DNA of 52,599 bases from Streptomyces coryli (lineage in GTDB: Bacteria > Actinomycetota > Actinomycetes > Streptomycetales > Streptomycetaceae), in contig NZ_JAAKZV010000026.1 in the NCBI RefSeq assembly GCF_011044975.1, forward strand, positions 1-52,599. The letters run 5' to 3'. The position numbers were made by a program, and so were the translations under genes. How positions within the stretch are numbered: position 1 is the stretch's first letter; each line of letters starts with the position of its first letter. Positions 24,859 to 36,480 of the stretch are shown here, in pieces. Below the pieces are notes generated by a model, which was not told the DNA's origin, did not search any database, and saw only the letters and a list, made by a program, of their open reading frames with translations.

Positions 24859-24942
24859 ATGGCCGACGTGGCCTTCGTCGTCGTCACGATCGCGATCTTC
24901 GCGCTGGTGGCCCTTGTCGCAAAGGGGGTGGCGAAGCTGTGA
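24859..24942 (+). CDS. 27-residue membrane peptide upstream of kdpF
   Basis: ATG 24859 to TGA 24942 encodes [20 protein letters not shown] and seven further residues (AKGVAKL). It is a single hydrophobic helix with a short acidic outer and basic inner end. AGGGAG stands 6-7 nt upstream, and its stop overlaps the kdpF GTG (CTGTGACC), so translation of kdpF is coupled to it. It is KdpF-like in size and form but a separate peptide. It may be a second small subunit of the Kdp complex or a leader peptide. Confidence 0.65.
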   Translation: MADVAFVVVTIAIFALVALVAKGVAKL

Positions 24943-25028
24943 CCGCCGAGAACATTGTCGGCCTGATCGTGGCCGTCGCCCTCCTTGGTTACCTCGTCCT
25001 CGCCCTCGTCTATCCGGAGAGGTTCTAG
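24939..25028 (+). CDS. kdpF: Potassium-transporting ATPase subunit KdpF
   Basis: A 29-aa single-helix peptide ([20 protein letters not shown] then LALVYPERF) with the KdpF C-terminal YLxxALxxPExF signature. It stabilises the KdpABC complex in the membrane. The GTG start overlaps the stop of the preceding 27-codon ORF, and kdpA begins 9 bp after its stop. Confidence 0.88.
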   Translation: MTAENIVGLIVAVALLGYLVLALVYPERF

Positions 25029-25037
25029 GTCAGCGAT

Positions 25038-26698
25038 ATGAGTCCCGTCCTCGCCGGCGTGCTCCAGCTGCTGGCGCTCATCGGCGCGCTGGCCCTGGCG
25101 TACCGCCCCCTCGGCGACTACATGGCCAGGGTCTACTCCTCGACCGAGCACCTGCGGGTCGAGAAGTGGATATACAAGGCCATCGGCGCCAACCCCGACA
25201 CCGAGATGCGCTGGCCCGCCTACCTGCGCGGCGTCCTCGGCTTCTCGCTGATCAGCGTGCTCTTTCTGTACGGGCTGCAGCGGCTGCAGGGCAGCCTGCC
25301 CGGCTCGCTCGGGTTCGCCTCGATCGACCCGGACCAGGCGTTCAACACCGCCGCGTCCTTCGTCTCCAACACCAACTGGCAGTCCTACTACGGCGAGCAG
25401 GCCATGGGCCACGTCGTGCAGACCGGCGGCCTGGCGGTGCAGAACTTCGTCTCGGCGGCCGTCGGCATCGCGGTCGCGGTCGCGCTGGTGCGCGGCTTCG
25501 CCCGGTCCCGTACCGGCGAGCTCGGCAACTTCTGGTCCGACCTGGTGCGCGGCGTCGTCCGCATCCTGGTCCCGATCGCCGTCGTCGGCGCGATCGTCCT
25601 GGTCGCCTGCGGTGCCATCCAGAACTTCGCCGGCATCCACGAGGTCGGCCAGTTCGCGGGCGGCAGTCAGCAGTGGAACGGCGGCGCCGTCGCCTCCCAG
25701 GAGGTCATCAAGGAGCTGGGCACCAACGGCGGCGGCTACTTCAACGCCAACTCCGCCCACCCCTTCGAGAACCCCAACGGCTTCTCGAACCTCTTCGAGA
25801 TCTTCCTGATCCTGCTCATTCCGTTCGCGCTGACCAGGACCTTCGGCCGCATGGTCGGCAGCGTCCGGCAGGGCTACGCGATCCTCGCCACGATGGCCAC
25901 CATCTGGCTGGGCTTCATCGCCCTGATGATGTGGACCGAGTTCCACCACGGCGGCCCGGCGTACGACATGGCCGGCGGGGCCATGGAGGGCAAGGAGACC
26001 CGCTTCGGGATCGGCGCCTCGGCGATCTTCTCGATCTCCACGACGCTCACCTCGACCGGCGCGGTGAACTCCTTCCATTCCTCCAACACCGCCTTCGGCG
26101 GCGGGCTGAACTTGCTGGGCATGATGCTCGGCGAGATCGCGCCCGGCGGCGTTGGCTCCGGCCTGTACGGCATGCTGATCATGGCCATCATCGCGGTCTT
26201 CATCGCGGGCCTGATGGTCGGCCGTACGCCCGAATACCTGGGGAAGAAGATCGGCACCCGCGAGATCAAGCTCGCGGCCTGCTACATCCTCGTCACCCCG
26301 ACGCTGGTGCTCGGCTTCACCGCCGCGGCCATGGCGCTGGACACTCCGGCGAACTCCATGACCAACAGCGGGGCGCACGGCTTCTCCGAGATCCTCTACG
26401 CGTACACCTCGGGCGCCAACAACAACGGCTCCGCCTTCGCCGGCCTGAACGCCGATACCCAGTGGTTCAACAGCACCATCGGCATCGCCATGCTGCTGGG
26501 CCGCTTCCTGCCGATGGTGTTCGTCCTGGCGCTGGCCGGCTCGCTCGCCGGGCAGCAGCCGGTCCCGGCCACCGCCGGCACCCTCCGGACCGAGAAGCCG
26601 CTGTTCACGGGGCTGCTCGTCGGAGCAATCATGATCATCACCGGACTGACGTACTTCCCCGCTCTTGCGCTCGGCCCGCTTGCCGAAGGGCTCGCCTC

Positions 26699-26702
<4 letters not shown>
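25038..26702 (+). CDS. kdpA: Potassium-transporting ATPase potassium-binding subunit KdpA
   Basis: K+-channel-like subunit of the high-affinity Kdp pump; 554 aa, ten membrane helices. It has the KdpA selectivity-loop motifs [18 protein letters not shown] (about 111-128), [22 protein letters not shown] (about 228-249), [14 protein letters not shown] and [12 protein letters not shown], each corresponding to one of the four P-loops. The stop overlaps the kdpB start (ATGA). Expression is expected under K+ limitation through KdpE. Confidence 0.97.
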
Positions 26703-28816
<2,114 letters not shown>

Positions 28817-28821
28817 TCCCC

Positions 28822-29457
28822 ATGAACAACTCCGTAGCGAACACCACCCGCCTGCTCTGGGCCGGACTCCGCGCCTTGCTGGTCCTCACCGTGCTGACCG
28901 GCGTGATCTACCCGCTGGCCGTCACCGGCGTCGCCCAGGCCGCGTTCAACGACAAGGCCAACGGCTCCGAGATCAAGGACCACGAGGGCAAGGTCGTCGG
29001 CTCGAAGCTGATCGGCCAGACCTACAAGGGCCTCCAGTGGTTCCAGCCGCGCCCGTCCAACGGCCTCGGCGAGAACAGCGTCAACACCCAGTACCAGCTG
29101 ATCCTCTCCGGCGCGACCAACCTGTCGGGCGACAACAAGGAGCTGATCAAGTCGGTGAAGGACGCCAAGGCCGCGGTGATCAAGGACAATTCGACGCCCG
29201 GCCACCAGGTCAAGCCGTCCGACGTCCCCGCCGACGCGGTCACCTCCTCCGGCTCAGGCCTCGACCCGCACATCTCCCCCGAGTACGCGGAGCTGCAGGT
29301 CCACCGGGTGGCCGCGAAGAACCACCTCCCGGTGGGCGAGGTCGAGAAGCTCGTCCACGAGCACACCGACGGCCGCATCCTCGGCTTCATGGGCGAGCCG
29401 CGGGTGAACGTCCTCGAGCTCAACATCGATCTCAAGGAACTCGCCGCGAAGGGGTGA
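28822..29457 (+). CDS. kdpC: Potassium-transporting ATPase subunit KdpC
   Basis: A 211-aa accessory subunit with one N-terminal membrane helix (LLWAGLRALLVLTVLTGVIYPLAVTGVAQ) and a large extracytoplasmic domain. It has the family motifs GSKLIGQTYKGLQWFQPRPS, VTSSGSGLDPHISPEYAELQVHRVA and GEPRVNVLELNIDL. It lies 5 bp after kdpB; the stop overlaps a GTG that could start kdpE. Confidence 0.97.
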   Translation: MNNSVANTTRLLWAGLRALLVLTVLTGVIYPLAVTGVAQAAFNDKANGSEIKDHEGKVVGSKLIGQTYKGLQWFQPRPSNGLGENSVNTQYQLILSGATNLSGDNKELIKSVKDAKAAVIKDNSTPGHQVKPSDVPADAVTSSGSGLDPHISPEYAELQVHRVAAKNHLPVGEVEKLVHEHTDGRILGFMGEPRVNVLELNIDLKELAAKG

Positions 29458-29459
29458 CG

Positions 29460-30143
29460 ATGACCCGGGTGCTGGTGGTCGAGGACGACGCCCACCTCGT
29501 ACGGACCCTCGTGCTGAATCTGCAGGCGCGGAACTACGGCGTGGACGCCGCACCGGACGGCGCCACCGCCCTCCGCCTCGCCGCCGCCCGGCAGCCGGAC
29601 GTCATCGTGGTCGATCTCGGCCTGCCCGACATGGACGGGCAGGCCGTGATCCGCGGGCTGCGGGGCTGGACCGGGGTGCCGATCCTGGTGCTCTCCGCCC
29701 GCCGGGCGCCCGAGGAGAAGGTCGCGGCCCTGGACGCGGGCGCGGACGACTACCTCACCAAGCCGTTCAGCATGGACGAGTTCTACGCCCGGCTGCGGGC
29801 GGCGGTGCGGCGGACGCAGCACCCGGCGCCGTCCGGGGCGCCGGCAGTGGTCAGGACGGCCGAGTTCACCGTCGACCTCTCGGCCAAGAAGATCAAGCGA
29901 AAGGGCCGGGACGTCCACCTGACCCCGACCGAATGGCACCTGCTGGAGATCCTGGTCTGCAACGCGGGCCGCCTGGTCTCCCAGAAGCATCTGCTGCAGG
30001 AGGTCTGGGGCGCCACCCGCGACCACCGGACCAACTACCTCCGGGTCTACATGGCGCAGCTGCGCCGCAAGCTGGAGCCGGACCCGTCCCACCCCCGGCA
30101 CCTCGTCACGGAGCCGGGGATGGGCTATCGCTTCGAGGGCTGA
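29460..30143 (+). CDS. kdpE: OmpR-family response regulator KdpE
   Basis: A 227-aa regulator: receiver domain with acidic pocket Glu8-Asp9-Asp10 (VVEDDAH), phospho-Asp52 (VIVVDLGLPDMDG), switch Ser and Lys (VLSARR, DYLTKPF). The winged-helix output domain (HLTPTEWHLLEILVCNAGRLVSQKHLLQEVWG..NYLRVYMAQLRRKLEPD) is of the KdpE type. An in-frame GTG at 29454, overlapping the kdpC stop, is the alternative start. A KdpD sensor kinase gene would be expected next to it but is absent from the window. Confidence 0.93.
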   Translation: MTRVLVVEDDAHLVRTLVLNLQARNYGVDAAPDGATALRLAAARQPDVIVVDLGLPDMDGQAVIRGLRGWTGVPILVLSARRAPEEKVAALDAGADDYLTKPFSMDEFYARLRAAVRRTQHPAPSGAPAVVRTAEFTVDLSAKKIKRKGRDVHLTPTEWHLLEILVCNAGRLVSQKHLLQEVWGATRDHRTNYLRVYMAQLRRKLEPDPSHPRHLVTEPGMGYRFEG

Positions 30144-30211
30144 CACCTGCTGACACGGGCTGAAATGCCGTTGAAAGGCCGCTGAGCGGCGCGCCTCGCA
30201 GACTCCGGGGC

Positions 30212-31180
30212 ATGACGAATCCGAACCGCACACCCGCCATCGCGGCCACCGGGCTGCGCAAGGCCTACGGGGACAAGCTGGTCCTCGACGGCATCGACAT
30301 CCACGTGCCGACGGGCACGGTCTACTCCCTCCTCGGGCCGAACGGCGCCGGCAAAACCACCGCCGTGAAGATCCTCTCCACCCTCATCACGGGCGACGCC
30401 GGTGACATCCGCATCGCCGGACACGACCTCGCCGCCGATCCGCAGGCGGTACGGGCCGCGATCGGTGTCACCGGCCAGTTCTCCGCCGTCGACGGGCTGA
30501 TCACCGGCGAGGAGAACATGCTCCTGATGGCCGACCTGCACCACCTCTCCAAGGCCGAGGGCCGGCGCACCGCCGCCGAGCTGCTGGAACGCTTCGACCT
30601 GGTGGAGGCGGCGAAGAAGCCCGCGCAGTCGTACTCGGGCGGCATGAAGCGCCGGCTGGACATCGCCATGACCCTGGTCGGCAATCCGCGGATCATCTTC
30701 CTCGACGAGCCGACGACGGGTCTTGACCCGCGGTCGCGGCACAACATGTGGGGGATCATCCGCGAGTTGGTGTCCGACGGCGTGACCGTCTTCCTCACCA
30801 CCCAGTACCTGGAGGAGGCCGACGAGCTCGCGGACCGTATCGCCGTGCTGAACGACGGGAAGATCGCGGCCGAAGGCACCGCCGACGAGCTGAAGCGGCT
30901 CATCCCCGGCGGCCACGTCCGCCTCCGCTTCCAGGACCCCGACGCGTATCAGAGCGCCGCCGGCGCACTCCGCGACATCACCCGGGACGACGAGTCCCTC
31001 ACCCTGCAGATCCCCAGCGACGGCAGCCAGCGCGAGCTGCGCTCCATCCTCGACTGGCTGGACTCGGCGGACATCGAGGCCGACGAGCTGACCGTGCACA
31101 CCCCCGACCTCGACGACGTCTTCTTCGCCCTCACCAGCGGCAGCACCGTCCCCAACCAGCCCAAGGAGGCTGTCCGATGA
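30212..31180 (+). CDS. DrrA-type ABC transporter ATP-binding protein
   Basis: A 322-aa nucleotide-binding protein of the daunorubicin-resistance (DrrA) class: Walker A GPNGAGKTTA (about 43-52), the family VTGQFSAVDGLITGEENM, signature YSGGMKRRLDIA, Walker B IIFLDEPTTGLDPRSR and switch His region VFLTTQYLEEADELAD. A C-terminal extension of about 90 aa is typical of DrrA. AAGGAGG at its end serves the permease gene, whose ATG overlaps its stop. It probably exports a hydrophobic drug or lipid. Confidence 0.94.
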   Translation: MTNPNRTPAIAATGLRKAYGDKLVLDGIDIHVPTGTVYSLLGPNGAGKTTAVKILSTLITGDAGDIRIAGHDLAADPQAVRAAIGVTGQFSAVDGLITGEENMLLMADLHHLSKAEGRRTAAELLERFDLVEAAKKPAQSYSGGMKRRLDIAMTLVGNPRIIFLDEPTTGLDPRSRHNMWGIIRELVSDGVTVFLTTQYLEEADELADRIAVLNDGKIAAEGTADELKRLIPGGHVRLRFQDPDAYQSAAGALRDITRDDESLTLQIPSDGSQRELRSILDWLDSADIEADELTVHTPDLDDVFFALTSGSTVPNQPKEAVR

Positions 31181-31965
31181 GCTCCCTCGCCCTCGCGGTC
31201 CGCGACTCCCACACCATGCTGCGGCGCAATCTGCTGCACGTGCGCCGCTATCCGGCGCTGACCCTCAACGTGCTGCTGACGCCGATCGTCCTCCTCCTGC
31301 TCTTCGTCTACATCTTCGGCGACGCGATGAGCGCCGGCATCGGCGGCGGCGACCGCTCCGACTACATCGCCTATCTGGTGCCGGGCATCCTGCTGATGAC
31401 CATCGGCGGCACCACCGTCGGGACCTCGGTGTCGGTGGCGATGGACATGACCGAGGGCATCATCGCCCGGTTCCGTACGATGGCGATCCACCGGCAGTCG
31501 GTGCTGATCGGGCGCGTCGTCGGCTGTGTGCTGCAGTGCCTCGCCAGCGTGGTGCTGGTGGGCGCCGTCGCCGTGGCCATCGGGTTCCGGGCCACGGATG
31601 CCAACGCGGTGGAGTGGCTGGCCGCTTTCGGGCTGCTGCTGCTCGTCGCCTTCGCGCTCACCTGGATCGCAGTCGGGATGGGCATGGTCAGCCCGAACGC
31701 CGAGGCGGCCAGCAACAACGCGCTGCCGCTGATCATGCTGCCGTTCATCTCCAGCGCCTTCGTGCCGGTCGACTCGATGCCGGGCTGGTTCCAGCCGATC
31801 GCCGAGTACCAGCCCTTCACCCCTGCCATCGAGACCCTGCGCGGCCTGCTGCTGGGCAGCGAGATCGGCCACAACGGGTGGCTCGCCGCCGCCTGGTGCC
31901 TGGGGCTGACCGTGCTCGGCTTCTTCTGGTCGAAGGCGCTGTTCAACCGGGACCCGGGCAACTGA
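31177..31965 (+). CDS. DrrB-type ABC-2 permease
   Basis: A 262-aa membrane partner of the preceding ATPase, with six membrane helices. It has the N-terminal MLRRNLLHVRRYPALTLNVLLTPIVLLLLFVYIFG typical of DrrB, then YLVPGILLMTIGGTTVGTSVSVAMDMTEGIIARFRTMAIHR and LPLIMLPFISSAFVPVDSMPGWFQPIAEYQPFTPAIETLRGLLLG, the ABC-2 signature. It ends 4 bp before the convergent SARP-type gene. Confidence 0.94.
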   Translation: MSSLALAVRDSHTMLRRNLLHVRRYPALTLNVLLTPIVLLLLFVYIFGDAMSAGIGGGDRSDYIAYLVPGILLMTIGGTTVGTSVSVAMDMTEGIIARFRTMAIHRQSVLIGRVVGCVLQCLASVVLVGAVAVAIGFRATDANAVEWLAAFGLLLLVAFALTWIAVGMGMVSPNAEAASNNALPLIMLPFISSAFVPVDSMPGWFQPIAEYQPFTPAIETLRGLLLGSEIGHNGWLAAAWCLGLTVLGFFWSKALFNRDPGN

Positions 31966-31969
31966 GGGC

Positions 31970-34900
31970 CTACAGGAGTGCGAGCGCCGCCGCCCGCAGC
32001 TCCTCCCGCCCGAGGGCGGCGTACTCCGACACCGCGTCGGCGTACGCCGCCCCGTCGGCCTTCTCCGCCGCCTCCCGGGCCCGCTCGGCGGACATCGTCG
32101 GCTGGAACTCCCGCAGCACATGCAGCCGTTCGGCCAGCGCCAGCAGCCGCACCGCCGAGGTGTCGCCCGCCGCGAGCCCGGCCAGGCCGAGCGCCAGCAG
32201 CGTGGTGCCGTACACCGCGATCTCCCCGACCGGGCGGGAGCTGTCCGGCAGCAGCGCGCGCAGCTGCTGCCGCAGCTCCGCCACCAGATCGGCGACCAGA
32301 TCCAGCCGCCCCGCACAAGCATGCGCGGCCACCGCGGCGGCCTTGATCTGCATCGCCCACGGGTCCGCATACGGGTCCACGGCCTCCGGCGCCTGGTGCT
32401 CGCGCAGCCGCCGCACCGCCGTCCGCCACCGCTTGAGCCCGACCTCGGTGAGACCGCGGGCCAGGGCGATCTCCGCCCGCAGCGGCAGATCGGGGGCGAA
32501 GACCGAGGTGTAGTCGGCCGGCTGGACGCGCTCCGCCCGCGCCAGCCACTCCTCGGCCTCGTCGAGCTCACCGCGCTGCAGGCAGGCCAGCGCAAGACCC
32601 CAGCGCAGGCCCATGGGGTCCGACAGGTCGCCCTGCTGCTCCGCCACCTCCAGCGCCGCCAGCAAGTGCCGGTACGCCTCCTCCCCCAGCCCGATGTGCA
32701 TCGCCAGCTCGCTGATCCGCGCGTGGCTGAGCATCTGCAGGGTGGGGTTGGGTACGGCGTCGACCACCGTCAGCATGCGGCGGGCGGAGGCCAGGGCGCG
32801 CTCGGGCTCGTGCTCGTACTCCCAGAGATAGCCGGCCACGCACTCGGCGACGCCCGCCAGCAGCCGCGCGTCGCTGGCGCACAGCTCGCGCAGCGCCTCG
32901 TAGCCGGGCGGCCGCAGCTCCGGTACGGCGCACAGCACGATGCTGAGGGACCGCAGCAGGGTGTCGGGCTGCGCGGGCGGCAGCCGCCGCAGGATGGCGA
33001 GATGGCGCAGCTGGCGCGGGCCGTACCCCATGAACAGGGCGGCGGTGCAGAGGGCGGAGAGGCTGCGCAGCGGCTCGGTGTCCGCGGGGGCGGGGCGGTA
33101 GTGCGACAGCGGCGGCGCGGTGTCGGCGGCGAGTGCTACGAGCCGGTGGAAGCTCGCGGAGTCCGTGGCCCAGACGCCGGCGAGCACCGCGCCGGCCGCC
33201 GCCGTGGTGGCGTGGTCCTCGCGGGCGAGGGAGTGCCGCAGGGCGAGAACGAGGTTGTCCTGCTCGGCGCGCAGCCGCGCCCAGTGCCGCAGCGGGTCCG
33301 GGCCGAACAGCACATCGTGGTCGGCCCGCCCCACCTCCCGCGCCCAGGCGAGGAACCGCACGGTCACCGCCTCGTCCTCACCGGCCGCCGCGCGCCGGGC
33401 GGCGCTGAACTCGCGCACCGTCTCCAGCATGTGGAAGCGGACCCCGGCCGCGGCGTCGGCCGCCTTCAGCAGCGACTGGTCGACGAGCTGCTCCAGCAGG
33501 AACAGCGCGTCGCCGCCCTCCCCCAGCAGCACCTCCGCCGCCTCCTCGGTGAAGCCGCCGGGGAAGACGGACAGCGCCCGCAGCGCCGCCCGCGCGTCCT
33601 CCTCGAGGAGATTCCAGCTCCACTCCACGACCGCGTGCAGGGTGCGGTGCCGCTCGGGCACATCGCGGTTCCCGCCGCGCAGCAGCTTGAAGCGGTCCCG
33701 CAGCCGCCGCGAGATCTCCGGTACGGACAGCACCCGCACCCGCGCCGCCGCCAGCTCGACGGCGAGCGGCAGCCCGTCGAGATGCCGGCACAGCTCCGCC
33801 ACCGCGTCCGGGGGCAGCTCGACGCCGGGGCGGGCGGCCCGCGCCCGCTGCTCGAAGAGCTCGACCGAGGTCGCCAGGCTCAGCTCCGGCAGCTGGTACA
33901 CCGCCTCCGAACTCAGCCCCAGCGGCGCCCTGCTGGTGACCAGCACCCGCAGCCCCTTGGCCAGCGACACCAGCACCCGGACCAGGTCGGAGGCGCCCTC
34001 GACGACCTGCTCGCAGTTGTCCAGCACCAGCAGTGCGGGTCCGTTGCCGAGAGCGGCGGCGATGGCGGCGGGCGCGCCCCCTGCCCCGCTCCCGTACGGG
34101 CCGACGCCACCGCGCGGCGTCTCCCCGCCGCCCAGCGCCGACGCCACCTCGCCGGCCACGTCCTCGTCCGCGCCGACGCCCGCCAGCGACACGAAGTGCA
34201 CCACCCGCTGCTCGGCCTCCCGGCTGACGGCGTACGCGAGCCGCGTCTTGCCGAGGCCGCCGGGCCCGACGATCGAGGTCACCCGCGAGGAGCGCAGCAG
34301 CCGGGCCACCGCGGCGAGGTCGTCCGCGCGGCCCAGCAGCGGGTTGGGGTCGTGCGGCACCCCGTAGCGGATGACGGGTGCCTCGTCCTGCAGCAACTCC
34401 TGGTGTACGGCGGCCAGTTCCCGGCCCGGGTCGGCGCCGAGCTCGTCGCGGAGATCGCGCCGGTACGCGTCGTACCGGGCGAGCGCCGCCGCCGGACCTG
34501 CGGTGCCGGCCTCGGCGCGCAGCAGCTCGGCGAGCAGCTCCTCGTCGCGCGGGTGCGCCGCGGCCGCCTCGCTGAGCGGCTCGGCGGCCTCCGCGTGCCG
34601 CCCCAGCCGCGCGAGCGCGAGCGCCCGCGCCCGTACGAGCGCCGCATACACCGGCGCCCGCTCGGCCCGCAGCTCCGCGACGGGGTCGCCGGGCGCGGGG
34701 TCTGCATCAGGAACGCCCTCCCAGAACCCGAGCCCCTCCTCCGCGCTCGCCAGCGCGGCGGCATGATCCCCGGCCCGCCCGTGGCGCGCGCTCTCCTCGG
34801 CACACCGCAGCACCAGGGAGCTGTCGACCTGCTCCGCACTCAGCGCCAGCCGATACCCGGTCGGCGTGCTCACCACCACATCCGCCCCGAGCTGCGCCCG

Positions 34901-35101
34901 CGCCCGCGACACCAGAATCCGCAGCGCATTGGCCGGATTCGCGGGCAGCTCCCCCTGCCACAGCCCTTCCACCAGCCGCCCACTGCTGCACCCGCCCCGC
35001 AACTCCCCGGCGAGCAACGCCAGCAGCCCCCGCAGCCGCGGCGCGGTGATCTCCCGCCCGCGGTAGGCCACTCGGGACAGCAGGGTCAGGTCGGCGGTCA
35101 T
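31970..35101 (-). CDS. AfsR/SARP-type regulator (HTH-BTAD-NB-ARC-TPR-like)
   Basis: A 1043-aa regulator. Residues 1-92 are an OmpR-like winged helix (ITAPRLRGLLALLAGELRGGCSSGRLVEGLWQGELPANPANALRILVSRARAQLG), and 97-245 the bacterial transcriptional activation domain. An NB-ARC/STAND ATPase follows with Walker A GPGGLGKTR (277-285), Walker B ALLVLDNCEQVVEG and a LELSLATSVELFEQRA segment. The C-terminal third is helical, TPR-like. AfsR-class proteins switch on secondary-metabolite genes. It may control the neighbouring DrrAB exporter, but that is conjecture. ATG 35101 begins directly in the domain, slightly shorter than usual. Confidence 0.92.
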   Translation of the reverse strand: MTADLTLLSRVAYRGREITAPRLRGLLALLAGELRGGCSSGRLVEGLWQGELPANPANALRILVSRARAQLGADVVVSTPTGYRLALSAEQVDSSLVLRCAEESARHGRAGDHAAALASAEEGLGFWEGVPDADPAPGDPVAELRAERAPVYAALVRARALALARLGRHAEAAEPLSEAAAAHPRDEELLAELLRAEAGTAGPAAALARYDAYRRDLRDELGADPGRELAAVHQELLQDEAPVIRYGVPHDPNPLLGRADDLAAVARLLRSSRVTSIVGPGGLGKTRLAYAVSREAEQRVVHFVSLAGVGADEDVAGEVASALGGGETPRGGVGPYGSGAGGAPAAIAAALGNGPALLVLDNCEQVVEGASDLVRVLVSLAKGLRVLVTSRAPLGLSSEAVYQLPELSLATSVELFEQRARAARPGVELPPDAVAELCRHLDGLPLAVELAAARVRVLSVPEISRRLRDRFKLLRGGNRDVPERHRTLHAVVEWSWNLLEEDARAALRALSVFPGGFTEEAAEVLLGEGGDALFLLEQLVDQSLLKAADAAAGVRFHMLETVREFSAARRAAAGEDEAVTVRFLAWAREVGRADHDVLFGPDPLRHWARLRAEQDNLVLALRHSLAREDHATTAAAGAVLAGVWATDSASFHRLVALAADTAPPLSHYRPAPADTEPLRSLSALCTAALFMGYGPRQLRHLAILRRLPPAQPDTLLRSLSIVLCAVPELRPPGYEALRELCASDARLLAGVAECVAGYLWEYEHEPERALASARRMLTVVDAVPNPTLQMLSHARISELAMHIGLGEEAYRHLLAALEVAEQQGDLSDPMGLRWGLALACLQRGELDEAEEWLARAERVQPADYTSVFAPDLPLRAEIALARGLTEVGLKRWRTAVRRLREHQAPEAVDPYADPWAMQIKAAAVAAHACAGRLDLVADLVAELRQQLRALLPDSSRPVGEIAVYGTTLLALGLAGLAAGDTSAVRLLALAERLHVLREFQPTMSAERAREAAEKADGAAYADAVSEYAALGREELRAAALALL

Positions 35102-35188
35102 CGGGAGTCCTTCATGGGAGGCACCCCCTGATTCAACTGGGGGAGGACGTCACTCGGTCAGGCTATCGATCGCGGGGCCGCGAAGCGC

Positions 35189-35232
35189 GTAAAGATTCCC
35201 TTGACAGTCGGTCGCGTAAAGGGAACCTTTAC
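35189..35232 (+). promoter_or_regulatory. Paired operators upstream of the HTH-DUF3887 gene
   Basis: GTAAAGG-GAA-CCTTTAC (35216-35232) is a perfect 7-3-7 palindrome ending 4 bp before the ATG. GTAAAGA-TTC-CCTTGAC (35189-35205) has the same architecture with two mismatches, 27 bp away centre to centre, and contains TTGACA (35201-35206) as a possible -35. Likely target of the HTH protein itself. Confidence 0.7.
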
Positions 35233-35236
35233 AGAT

Positions 35237-35839
35237 ATGAGCGGTCCACGTACGGACATCACGGCCCTGGCCGCGGAGATCGCGGCGCTCGCCCGCCGCC
35301 TCTCCGGCCCAACCCACGCCGAGCTGACCGGCGTTGAGATCGCCCGCGATCTGGACGTCCTGGCGGACACCGCACTGCGCGCCGCCGTCGGCCGGGCCCG
35401 CGCCGCCGGGCACACCTGGCAGGAGATCGGCGATCTCCTCGGCGTCAGCCGCCAGGCCGCCTTCCAGCGCTTCGGCCGCCCCATCGACCCACGGACAGGA
35501 GAACTCATGAGCAAAGCCGCGCTCCCCGGCGCCGCCAACCGCGCGACCGAGCTGTTCATCGACTGGATCGAGGGCCGGCACGACGCAATAGTCACCCGCT
35601 TCGACGCCACGATGACGGCGCAGCTCCCGCCGGCCGGCCTCGCCGCCGCCTGGGCCGAGGTCATCGGCATGGCCGGAGCGTACGAGCGGATGGGCGAGCC
35701 GCGGGTCCGGCAGCTGGGCGACCATACGGTGGTGGACATCCCGCTGGAATTCGAGGCGGGCCCGATGAAGGGCCGCGCCACCTTCAGCAAGGAGGGCGAG
35801 GTCAGCGGGCTGTTCGTGCTCAGCCCCGATACGCCCTGA
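35237..35839 (+). CDS. HTH-DUF3887 protein
   Basis: A 200-aa protein from ATG 35237. Residues 1-80 include an HTH of the sigma-region-4 kind ([35 protein letters not shown]). Residues 90-200 ([78 protein letters not shown]) are a DUF3887 domain, an NTF2-like fold. Such fusions look like one-component regulators with a small-molecule pocket. Strong palindromes just upstream suggest autoregulation. It is convergent with the TetR gene at 35853. Confidence 0.85.
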   Translation: MSGPRTDITALAAEIAALARRLSGPTHAELTGVEIARDLDVLADTALRAAVGRARAAGHTWQEIGDLLGVSRQAAFQRFGRPIDPRTGELMSKAALPGAANRATELFIDWIEGRHDAIVTRFDATMTAQLPPAGLAAAWAEVIGMAGAYERMGEPRVRQLGDHTVVDIPLEFEAGPMKGRATFSKEGEVSGLFVLSPDTP

Positions 35840-35852
35840 GCGCGGCCGCCCG

Positions 35853-36461
35853 TCAGCGCGGGGACGCGCCGCGGAGGAAGGTGTCCACGATGTGTTCCGT
35901 CAGGTCCTCTTCCAAGGGGGCGTTGATGGAGGCCCGGTAGTACAGCGGACCGACCAGCATGTCGATGAGCAGATCCAGGTCGGCACCCAGCTCGGGACGG
36001 ATCTCGCCGGCGTCGATGCCGCGCCGCAGGATGCGGGCGAAGGCCTCGCGGCGCGGGGTGATCGACTTATCGCGGAAGTACTGCCACAGCTCGGAGTTGC
36101 TGTGCAGCGTCGTCAGCATGTTCCGCATCACGGCGGACGTGTGCTTGGCCAGGCTGCGTTTCCGCGTCGCCTCCACGACCACCAGCAGGTCCTCGCGCAG
36201 CGACGTCCCGGCCGGCTCGGGCAGCGGGTCCTCGACCGTGTCCAGCACGTGCGCCATCAGGGCTTCCTTGGTCGGCCAGCGCCGGTAGAGGGTGGCCCGG
36301 GTGACGCCGGCCTCGCGGGCGATGGCCACCATCGAGAGATCCGCGAAGCCGACGCCTTCGGCGAGCAGCCGCAGGACGGTGTCGACGACCGCGCCGTCGA
36401 CCGCCGCGTTGCGCGGGCGGCCGCGCGGTGCGTCGGCCGTACGGCCGGGAGCGTCCGTCAC
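35853..36461 (-). CDS. TetR-family repressor of the DHA2 efflux pump
   Basis: A 202-aa regulator: HTH at 22-68 (VDTVLRLLAEGVGFADLSMVAIAREAGVTRATLYRRWPTKEALMAHVL) and a TetR_C_16-like domain (VMRNMLTTLHSNSELWQYFRDKSITPRREAFARILRRGIDAGEI). It starts 19 bp after the MFS stop and is co-transcribed with the pump, so a repressor acting at the operator at 38062-38098 would control both pump and itself. Confidence 0.93.
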   Translation of the reverse strand: MTDAPGRTADAPRGRPRNAAVDGAVVDTVLRLLAEGVGFADLSMVAIAREAGVTRATLYRRWPTKEALMAHVLDTVEDPLPEPAGTSLREDLLVVVEATRKRSLAKHTSAVMRNMLTTLHSNSELWQYFRDKSITPRREAFARILRRGIDAGEIRPELGADLDLLIDMLVGPLYYRASINAPLEEDLTEHIVDTFLRGASPR

Positions 36462-36480
36462 TGCTGGGCACCTGCCTTGG

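Noticed and set aside
24854-26698. A 1320-codon plus-strand frame that would extend KdpB upstream across kdpA
   Set aside because: The part before 26699 is an Arg-rich alternate frame of kdpA. KdpB homology begins at the ATG that overlaps the kdpA stop.
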